Positions 28,873 to 40,800 of a DNA stretch of 64,000 nucleotides are shown here, in pieces (position 1 is the first letter of the stretch; the number at the start of each line of letters is the position of its first letter). A program made the translations under genes and the position numbers. The notes below the pieces were generated by a model. That model did not search any database. It saw only the letters and a program-made list of their open reading frames with translations, and had not been told where the DNA came from. This DNA comes from Fragum whitleyi (lineage: Eukaryota; Mollusca; Bivalvia; Cardiida; Cardiidae): the NCBI GenBank assembly GCA_948146395.1, contig OX411558.1, positions 49,525,122 to 49,589,121 on the forward strand. Direction: 5' to 3'.

Positions 28873-31800
28873 CTATGAAAGAAAAAAAAAAACAAATTAA
28901 AAAAAAATGATAATAAAAAAAAATCAAAAAAAAATCGCTGTCTAATCAATGATATATTAACAAATTTTAACTTAAAAAGATCCTTTTTATAACCATTCGT
29001 TCATTGAAATAAAATAAAATATTATTTAAATGAATATATGAATTTGAATAATATGCACGTATGGTCGTTAGCCTTAGTATTTTACATACTAATGATCATG
29101 CAATTCAATTATGTAAAATGTAGTCTTATTAACAAAACATATAAAAAGATTGAAGATCCTGTTAAACGAACTAATCTATTTCAAATGTTAATTTTACTCT
29201 TTTATCGAAAAGGAAAAACATGCACATATGAGCGTCTGCGAAAAGACTTTTAAAAAATTTCGAAATTAGGGATTGGGAGCGGCAAAAGATCCGGAGATCT
29301 GTTATTCACCGAAAAACATTAAGGAAAACAACTACAGTAAAACTTGTGTTAAGCGACCACCCAAGGGACCACCAAAAAGCAGTCGTTTATGGGAACGGTC
29401 GCTTAATACAAAATATTATAATAAATGTGACAGTTCATTTTGATTGCATTTATAGATTGTCGGTCAAGTCGTTCTGAATCCTACGATGTTTAAACCCATT
29501 AGAATCGTCTTATAGAGACGATTCTAATGGGTTCAAACAACATAAGATTCAACAATAACCATTTTTTCGTTGAGAATGTCCCCTTTTTCAGAGATTTTGC
29601 TTACAGTGAAGGGACTTTTTATGGTGGTCGCTTAATGAATTTCATGAAGAGTCTGATCGACATGTGATTTTGCAAAGGCATGCCTGAAAACGATTCTTTG
29701 TAGACGGTGTTAATCGATTCTTATTGTGTAAGTCATTTTTGATCTGATAGAAATTTGATTCTAAAAATAATTACAGCCACTTCACAAGCCAGGGTTCTGA
29801 ATGAAATAGCTTCCGCGAACGTTTACAAATGGTACCCAGCTGTACACCTGAGTGAAGGGTAGGATTTGTAAAAAGTTTCAGAAACTTTTCATTTCGAACT
29901 GAGAGCAATACGTGCATTTGTTGGTCCTTTTCAAGCGTATACGTAATTTGCAGTGCAGATATTTTTTCAATGCTCTAATCATCAACGTCTAATCTTTAAA
30001 TTAGTTTTCAACTTGATTTTGTACGGTGCTTTCAATACTTTGATGTTTGTACGTTTGCCGGTGCTTTCATTTCTTTGATTCTGTACGTTTGACGGTGCTA
30101 TTCATATCTTGATGCTTGGACGATTGTCGGTACTTTCATTACTTTGATTTTGTGCGTTTCACGATGCTTTCAATGCTTTGGTTATCCAATATACCAGGCA
30201 GGGCCCGAGGTTATAAAACTTTTCTCATTCTCAACTCAAAATTTTCTCAAATTCCAACTTGAGATTAAAGACTGAATTATGTTGTAATACTTATATTAAT
30301 ACTTGAACATAAAAGATGATATTAACAAGTTGTTGATAATAGCAACCCATTACTATTATCTTTTATGTTCATACATTTATTTGAATTTGAGAATATTCTC
30401 AGTTGAGAACGAAAAAAACTTTTATGGCTTCGGTCCCTGACCTACCTAAATCTTTTGCTAACTCTTTCCAGCTATCTGACTGTGGCGACAATAATATTTT
30501 TTCAAGTTCTTTCCGTTTTCCATGTGGAAGTTCTCTAACCCTGGTACTCAAACAATCTGAAAATAGAAAATGAGAATAATGTGCGATTATTCATAACTAA
30601 TTCAATTTAATTTCTGTCTATCAGGATTCTGCGCATTCTGATTGGCTTAAAATTTAATTTCATAACACCATGAAAACAATTTTGAGTACCCAGTTTTTTT
30701 AACTACTTTCCCTGAAAGTAGTCCAAGTAGAAAATTTCTATTCATATCGACAAATCTTTAGCTTTTATGCTTCATGAAAATTTTTTAAACGATATGAAGA
30801 GAGTATTTATTCATTTTATTAAGGTTTCAAACTACGAACCTAATCACACATTCGTATGAATCCGCTGTGCGTATTCATACAATCTTGTTAAGGTCCTTTA
30901 TTTCATGAATGAATGAATGTCGTTTTATGGCCCGTCGACAGCTAAGGTCATGTTGGGCGCAAACACTTCTGTATTAAACTGGAATAATCCGACGTGAGCA
31001 CGAAAGCACATGGACTCTCCCCAGATCAGGAGAACGGTCCATGTGCGAGTCCACCCGACCGGAAAATTCACAAAAGTGGGCATTCATGTATGTACCAAAA
31101 TTAAAGTAGGCAATAGTATTAAGAAATCAATGTAAACAAATTAAATTCTAAAGAAATCTTCGCATGTAAAAGAAATAATAACCAAAAGAGTTATTGAAAA
31201 CGGTAAAACCTCCACGAAATCAACAAAGTTAATCTTTATCAAAATCAGTAATTTCAAAGGTTTTAATAATTGCTCTTTGTTCTTAGAAGACAGAGGATAC
31301 TTTTTGTTTAATAAAGTGGGCCCGTAATAGTTCCGCAACGTTTTCGGGAAACATGAACTTTAACAGTGTTAACCGAGGTTTCCTAATGATTTCATTTGAA
31401 ACCTCTGTTAACATTGTGAAAATCACGAGTTCCGAAATGCTGTTGAATTATTGCGGGTCCAATACCCTATGTTTAGGCTATATTTCCACTATTGGCGGAA
31501 ACACGAGTGAATATCTAGCTTTTGTTGTTTACGAAATGTACAATTTATCGAAATTCCACTAAAAATGAGTAAAATATTTCATTTATTTATTTAATGCAAG
31601 AATACTACGAAATATGAATATTTTGGGTTAAGCTCTGTTAAAACCGTCTTGACATTACCACCAAGTGATAATCTACTGAAAACTCTCGATAATCCACCGA
31701 AAGTATAGGTAAAACTTGTGCTAAGCGACCACTAAGGGGACCACCAAATAGCAGTCGCATACGGAAATACGGTCGCTTAATACAACAATATATGACAAAT

Positions 31801-34800
31801 AAGAAGGGTAATTTTGATAGAACATAAAGTTTGTCGCAAATTTCTAACTGAATCCTATGTTGTTGCAACCAATTAGAATCGTCCCATTGAGACGCAATGA
31901 TATGACGATATTCCAACGATATAAAGTTCAATAATAAACAATCTATCGTTTGAGAAAATCCGGTTTTTTTTCCAGTTTGCTAACTGTGAATGGACTTTTT
32001 TTATTTAATGGTCGTTTCATAAAACTGGTCGTTTAAAATGAGTGGTCGCTGGAAGAGTATCGACTGTTTTTATCAAAGTGTTGTAAATTTGTAAGCATAC
32101 TACCAAATATGGCGATATTTGGTCGTTGATCAAAGTCTTTCTTAATGCGATTTTGATTAAGGGATAAATTGGAAAGTTTTGAGGCGACATATTCTTCAAA
32201 GGAAACATTTTTCTCTCATAATTTTTGTACAAAACCTTTTCGTGGGTTAATTTGCGTACTTTGTGTTTTCAATTTGGAAGGAATTATGATAATCAAAGCT
32301 ATTATGTAAAAATGGCGACCAATCAAATGTTAGAGAGAATTGAGACCCCAACCGACCACATTTTTGAACACCACGAAACAAAATGATGTCTTATAAAGAT
32401 AAAAGGCAATCATCACAAAGTTCTCAGCTTTTATGTGTTCATAATTGGATAAAATTGTACAAAATATTTGTCTCGCATCCGATCGGCTAATAGGTGGGAA
32501 AATCCTTAATATTTACCAACTTTTTTTCTTACTTTTATCTTTTTACTTTTAAACAGATTGTAGATGATAAATTTGGGTGAGCGATTTAGGGCCATTGTGG
32601 GCATCTTGGTCAACAACTATATGAAATCAGATATGGCGCCATATCTGATTTCATATAGTTGTTGACCAAGATGCCCATTTTGGCCCTAAATCGCTCACCT
32701 GAATTTATAATCTACAATCTGTTTAAAGTAGGCTTCAAAAATATGTCAAAAGTATTACTGTTGGTTTTAATCATCAAGAAAATCATTCTGAGAAATTTAA
32801 AGGTTAACTTGGTGAAAAAAATGTCCCCTTAAGTGTCCAAACTATTTTTCTAAGCTTTGATTCAGTGACCTAGTTTTTTTCTAAGCTTTGATTCTGTGAC
32901 CTATTTTTTTACCCTACTTGACTCAATTTCAATCTTGTTCGTGAATTCATCAAGACAATCATTTCGGTTGATTTTCTACTTAATTGGGATAAAAACTAGT
33001 TTCCAGAGTGTCGACAAGGTTTTTCTAAAATTTGACCCTGTGGCCTAGTGTTGACTACACTAAACCAATTTCCAAACTTGTCCGAGATTTCGTCAAAATA
33101 TTCATTTTGACCGATTTTCAGGTTCATTGGGATGAAAATGTGGCCTCGAGAGTGTCCACAAGATTTTTCGCTGTGCCGTCGAAAGGGGTTGTTTGCTTTG
33201 ATAGAACACTGTACTAGCAGCTTTTTGTTATTGTTCTTTTGTTATCTTTTGTGATTACTTTTTATTACGTCCCATATTATAATGTAATAACAACAAGCCA
33301 CAGGTCCTAATCTATCGTTTCTCTTCATCTATGAAAAGTCCTGCCACGCCATCTTTTAAATGCATTCGAAATTTCAGATTCATACTTTGATTAAAGGTAC
33401 TCCCGGATCTTTTCTAACAATGCTGATCTAAATTTTCCCCGTGGTTTAGGTTAAAAAGAAAACAACAAAAACAAAAACAAAGAAAGGAAAACATAACCAA
33501 AGAATTATTTCATGATTACCACTTTCGCAAAATTAGTAAGCCCTCGCCTAGCTTACGTCCTTTTTTTCAGAGAATCAAAATCTTTCCACAATATTTGAGA
33601 AAGGGACACATGTGGACATTTCTCCCACATTTGAACCAACTTGGCCCATTGAGGATTAGACGAAAATATAATTGTGGACCGTCATGCGAAAAGGGACCAT
33701 CTGGGAACTCCGTTAAATGAATGTTTGGAAAAGAGATGGGGTGTAGCAAAGGTCAACCAGATGTCGTATTTCCAAAATTCTTTTACGGGAAGATAAATTG
33801 AACATTCTAGATTCAGAAAAAAAGCAAACGGGCAAAAGTTTCGGTCCTAGTCAGGCTGCGCAATCCGCGCAGTCTGACTAGGGTCGGCACTTTACGCACC
33901 CCCAGATGGTCCCTTTTCGCGTGACGGGTCACATATTAAGATAAAATTCCACGATTTCTTGAAGTCTTATAAGCCCCGCATTGCAATGTCCTATTTTCTT
34001 TGATAAATCATTGTATCAAAAGCACGTTCGAAAAAGGCCACTCATCAAAAGACGATTTCCACCAATTGGCGTAAAAACCTTATATTCCAACCAATCATAA
34101 TTTTTGTATGGTTGGAGGAAAAGTTCAATTATTTTCAAAACAGAGCATTGATTCTTTTATGTTACCATAGTGTGACAAGCTTTATGTGAAGTAATTTGTG
34201 AACGCGACTAAATTTTCAAAAAATCTTACAACTTATCCATTTAAAATAAATTACACCCTTTTATGTTTCCTTTGAAGGATTTCGACTTAAAGAGAAAATA
34301 AGCTTTTTTACTTAAATAGTTTTCACTTAAATGTTCAGCGCTGTAAGAACTACTTTTTATGTTGATATGCCAAATTACACAATTCGTTAAAACGAGGTTA
34401 AATGGTCCGTGACGTAATCATCCTCGCGCTTTCGTGGTGAGAGATAAAGTAGTACACCTATTGCGCCGTCTAAAAATTGGAAAGTAAGATGTTCCAATCT
34501 TGACTTTCATATATTTTTCTGAATGTTTGATATAAGGATGAGTGTCTTTTTCACTGCGTTTATTGGGATATAAAATGCAATTGCCTTAGCACATGGCAAA
34601 TAACGCCCGTAGGGCCGAGATATCAGCTAGCAGTCCAACGTTGCTATTCGCACATTGGTGGCAAAAAATGATGACTTTTGTCAATGTCTGATAAAACTTG
34701 CCCGGACTGAGGTTCGAACTCTGGGCCCTTAGATATAGCTAACCGGTTAAGGTGTTGAAATGTAAAATTTGTTTGTTTGTTTTTTTTGTCGAGTTTTCCG

Positions 34801-37800
34801 GATGTTAGCATTAATTTTATACCATTTCTTTTAAAAATAATGATTTTCAATTATTTTTGATCAAAGAAGATTTCTTTCAATTAACAATCGTTTTCACTTC
34901 ATTTACGAACAAAATACCAAGCTGTGTTAATTCACAGAAAGGTCACCCGAAATTCATATGTTTACAGGGTTGAATTGAAAATTGTAATCATTTCGTAAAT
35001 TTTACATTATTAGATGATGTATTCGAACATGTATATATAAAGGCTTCGTTTTCATTTTTTTCTATAAGAAATAAATTATAAAAACTATATTTTGACGAAT
35101 TTTTCAAAGAGGTGCATTGTAGTTCGAAATCATCCGAGTGTCGTTATGACCCTAATACCTTATCTTTCAAAATCAACATTTATGCAGAGATGCGATGTTA
35201 TATGTATTACGAATAATAAATTACGTTAATTTCATTTCGACTATCGAGCGTTACTGAAATCAGTGGGAAAGTTGTTAGACATACGGCGAATGAAATAGAT
35301 TTATCCTTAATAGGTATGAACCGCGAGCTGATAAAATCTGAAGGTAATCTGGCGAAAAAATATATCGTTCCCGGGCAGACTGCGAGGAGAGCGCAGGGGG
35401 ACCTGTCCTACATTCAGGATGATAAAACGGTGCAGAGTGTTTGCAAATTATTCCCTGCTTTGCACGCAAATGCACGTGCAAAGCGGGGTAGAATTTGCAA
35501 ACAGTTTGCATCGTTAAGTCAACCTAAACGCCGTGCAGGATCGACGCATTTCTATTTATGTAGAAATTATTACTACATGTATAAAGATATCATTTTTTCC
35601 ATCTATGTATTTTTTTCCGGAAATGCAACCTTTGGCTGACCTCTACTAGACCCTATCTCTTTTTTTTATAAACATTTTATTTACGACTTTTCAAATAACG
35701 GGCCCTGTCTGTATAAAATACACCAAAATCTACAATGAATATAAAATGAAGAAAAGCATTCTTAGGAGGACATTTCCGTGTCGTTCGTTCATCTTGCTGA
35801 TCGCCACAGACGGTTGTGTCGAAAAAAATATAACGTCGTACGTAGCTGAAGCCCGAGAACTATACATATAATATGTACCTAGTGTATTGTATGAAAAAAA
35901 AAAATCTAACGAGGTTCGGAGAATTGAAAATTGTCGAGGCTCAATTTTCACAACCGAGTTAGGTATTTTTTTTTCATACAATACACTAAGTACGTATTAC
36001 ATTTATCTTTTAACCTCTATTTGTCTTCCTTTCGTCGATGTTTCTAACTGAAATTCAAGTTTCTAAAAATAACCACATTTTATCACTGTTCTAAAAATAA
36101 CTATGTGATATCATAAAAATATCATATGGGGTGTTATCACAAGGATATGTGTATAGTTATAAGATAGATATGAAAACAGTATAAATTCGATATTTCGGCA
36201 AAATTGTCTCTAGCAAGAAAAATATCATATCACTAGAACATAATTATTTGATAAATATACATATACAATAACATATATACATATACACAATATGAAATTT
36301 AATTCATTATTTTATTGCATTGAAGCTTGGGTAGCTTGGAAAATGTTGGACAAAAGAACAGGGAAAGCACGGTGGTCACCGGTGCAGGGGGATCGCCTTT
36401 TTTAATAAAATATAATTTAACAACACTGAAGATTTTGGTATCTTTTACACAGTAAAACACGGCGACAATTTCGTGAATGGTTAAGGGTAACAAAAATCGA
36501 ACATCTTTCAAAAGGCTTATTAGTCGTTTTTATCAGCGAATTATGAATCATTTCAAAACTTCAAAAGATCGCTTTTTTCCTTCTCTGTAAGATTTCACTT
36601 TAATATATGCTGATCCTATTACGCGGTTGACATCATTAAGGCGACCACAGAAAAACTTTGAAAAGGAAAAATAAAAACGCATCCCACACAAGGTATTTCC
36701 ATTTTTCTTTGGAAGTCGAATTTATTTATGTTGAGTATTAGAAAATGCTCAAAATTATGAATGAAAAACTGCACAAGATGCAATTAAGACAATTCGAATA
36801 CATCGAGTTGAGAACTAAAAACCTTATCACAGTTATGACTACGCAAACGATGAATCTATGATTTTTTTCACAATTATTGAATTCTATGGAATTACAGGTT
36901 AACCTGTCCCATATTCAGGATGACAAAACGTTCCCAAACGTTTGTAATCCATGAGTAACGCGCAAAGCAGATTACCATTTTCTTAATCGGTTTATGAACG
37001 TTGAAACCTTTAATGCGGGACTTCTTTTCTTTCGTTTTTTAACATACAGAAATTCCGATCAATACTATTCTAGTTGCCACCTCATCGCTCCATTCATCCA
37101 TTCGCAACACTCAATTAAACCATCCAAAACACTCCAAATTCACTAAAATGACAAAATCAACAGCTTCATTCAAAATAAACATCGATAGAAAAAAAATCAA
37201 CGATTTCTTTGACTTTTTTTTGAATTTGGTTGGTTCTTGAAGAAATATGAAGCTATTTACAGAACTTATATGCATATTATATTAAAGGGAGGTAATACAT
37301 ATAGCTGATTTTGTTCATCTTGATTAAAACTATCGAGATTGGATTACCTTCCTTTAATTTCACTCAAGCTCGGTCCACACACTCATTCAATTTCATTCCA
37401 AAATCATTCTTAAATCGATGTTGTTTACTGTATAAACACGAACTTCGAAACTAACCGACAAAAAGTCAAACAAAAATAAATCGATGTCCCTACTTAATCG
37501 GAAGTTAGGGGTCCAAAGAGATCAACTTACTCTCAGAACGCATATATTCTTTTGTTTCAATCAGTGAACAACAAAAGCTATATTTTAAAGATATATTCTT
37601 CGCTGTTCAACCAATGAATGATAACTTGATTTTACACCTAATCAGGCTGATATTTTCCGAAAACCCAGTCTGTGTTTGGAGTAAAAAAAGGGTTCTGTCG
37701 CGAATATTCTGTTAATTTTTTTTATTGATTTAGTCCTATGAAAGACGAGTTACATAAAAATACAAATCAATCGACAAACGGCGCCTTTTTCGTGAAACGC

Positions 37801-40800
37801 ATAATCTGCCATTTAAAGTAAAATATGTAAATGAGATTTTGGTCACAAGGAAAACGCCCACGTGCAGCAACGGCAGAGGAGCGTTCAAATTGGAGTCCGA
37901 AATGTTGCGGGTCATAAACATTCATCAACCCAGGCTTTTATTTAGGTCCTCGCGTCATAATCATTTGCATTTATTTGCATTACCGAATATTAGAATGACA
38001 AATTCAAGCTTATTTTTTTAGAATAAAATTCTAGTTTTTGTGTACATAGTCGCCTAAGATCATTGTCTTGCGTTTCGGAAATTTTTCGAACACAGACCGG
38101 GGCTTTAATACTGACAATTATAAACTTTTGGAGAATAGCTATCGACAAACAATCCACTAGCGACCCTAGACGCTCTTGTTACGGGCACGTGGATCTTTGT
38201 GACTTCGTTTGACTTTGCTTTTCGTTTAGAATCGATTAAGATACATCAGATCAATCAAAATGGTTCATCTATACTTACAATTATACGATTTAGGAGAATC
38301 ACTGTCAACAAAAACACCACTGTCGGCCCCCGACGCTTTCGAATATTCCACATCCTCGTGTGTACAGGGCGCCTTGTGACTTCGCTTGGCTCGAACACGA
38401 ATCCAGTGTTTAAATATCACATAGCCTAGAAGCCCGACCACAAGAAGTCCGAGAATGGCACAATAGACTGGAATAATGTCCCCGTCATCGTCGTCGTCGT
38501 CGGTGTAGACTGTAGGCTCGGAGTAGTTGTAGCTCGTGTCTGGATGACCCGCTGTTATACCTGGAAATACATTTTGCAAGAGTTGTTACAGTTCGTAACA
38601 CCGTGTATCGGACATTCATCTCATTTAAAACCATTCCAAATCACTCACTTAGCGCTCCATTTATTCTGTCGGAATACTCACTAAACAATTCAAAAGCGCT
38701 CCAAAATTACTAAAAAAATATCAGATCAACTACTACAATCGAAATAAAATATAGCTAGGAAAAAACGTGATTTCTCTGATACAGTTGAATCGATAAGCAT
38801 CTGATTAGTTCTGGGAGAAACAGTACGCTATTTATAGAAATTGTATGCATATTTCGTTAAAGGGAGGTAATAAATATCGCTTATACTGATCAAAATTAGC
38901 GCTATTCGATCACCTCCCTCTAATTTCACCAAAAACTCACTCATCCCACTCATTCAATTTCGTTCCAAAATCATTCAAAAATCATTCATCTTGTCGATTT
39001 CTGTATCTTGGCGATATTGTTAACTTTAGCCCTTCAAATGTTGTTCAGAATATATTTCTGCTGACCACATATATACCTTTGGCAGAATGTATAGACAAAG
39101 ATCAGTCTGCACTGACGTGTAGTCTGATCTTAGCCTACACTAACTTCTTTTATTGGATAGTTCAGTATCGGAAAAGGTGAGCCATGAACTGTCCCCCAAA
39201 ATTGGCAATTTCTTTGAAGCAAATTTCCGGTTAAAGGTAGTTGACCAGTAATAGTTTCGCAATATTTCGGAACGATTCTTTCAGAATGTTAACCGAGGTT
39301 TCCTAATGAAAATCTGTTAACACTGTAAAGTGATTAGTTTCGAAACGTTGCGGAACTATTACGGGTCCACTACTTAAACGGAATAATTGGTAATGTCAAA
39401 TGCTTACATTTATGATTTGGAAAGAAAAAGATAAGGAAACACAGATTGATTTGTTTAGCTCCGTCTGTATTATAAGTAAGCAAACTATTTTTATTCATTT
39501 ATTTTCGCATCGATGGATTTCTTTTTATTTCAGCCGTAATACAGATCCTGGGGGATGGGGTGGGGCGGGGGGGGGGGGGGGGGGGGCTAGGGATCTGTTA
39601 TCCCCCTCCCCGTCATACACATACTTACACACACAAACTGGACCACCATATATGGTTATCAAAGAAGTGACGTAAGAAAAGTAATGCATCATCTTATCAG
39701 CGGATTACCAAATAACCTTAAATACTACAAGACTTTCAGAATTAAGGATAAAAAATGCATTTTAAGTATTTGTAATAGGCCTAATTACATTTTTCTTTTC
39801 TTTACATTTTTCTTACGCAATTGCGTAATTGAAATAAATCCTCTTTCGAAAAATTTCGTTGCTGTATGATCATAACGTCGAAACTACAGCTTATGCAAGC
39901 TGTAGCTTCAATGTTTTTATCATTCATCAACGCTCAAATCATAGAAAAGGGGAGCAGACGGAGGACATTCATCTTTTGCCACAGTCCACATATCGCCTCT
40001 ATCCTATATATTCCATGTTGGTCAATAGCTGAGTGCGTATAAGTCCAAAATCCAAATTACGCCTATCCAAAACTTCCGGTGTAAAGACAAGACCTTACTT
40101 TTGTGATAAAGAAATAAGGATAGAAACATTAGGGAAAGTTTTTTGATGACTTTAGCACGCTTCGGCTGGGTAAAAAATGAACAAAAATGTGTTTGAAATC
40201 GCAGTGAATGCACTCTGTAGGATTTCGTGATCCCAAAGAACGGATGGTTTATCGATTTGCTGCTTATTAAAAATCTCGGATGAGAAAATTGTATAACGCA
40301 CACTTTTGCTTTTCTTATCTACGGAACGTCATTCGGGACAAACATACATTGCGGAACAACGGAAAATTGACAGAGAGAACTTATGAATAATTAAGAAATG
40401 AAACTGAATGAGGGCAATGAGGGAGTTTTGAATGAAAGTTAAAGATGGTAATAATAGTTCATAATAGTTCATTGGAAGTTTGATGTTTTCGGTGGTTTAT
40501 CGCGGAATAACGATAGACATTAATCAATTTATCTTAATCTGATAAATTAATAAAAAATCAAATCTGTCAAATCTGTCAAATCATGAACATTGCATCAATT
40601 GAATTTCTAGATATCCTTCATATTTGCAAAATTGGAAAAAAAACGTACAACACGAAAATGCCCTCTTCTTTTGGAACTCAGTATATATTTTTAAGGCCTG
40701 GTCTCACTGCCAAACGGACACAAAACGTGTGCAAAACGGTCACGGCGGAAGAGTGAAATTTCCATCCGTTCTCATATGCTTGAAAAAAACTGTAATAGTT

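Noticed and set aside
35275..35639. Overlapping 78- and 107-codon ORFs on opposite strands
   Set aside because: Both run through a foldback element that reads similarly on each strand.
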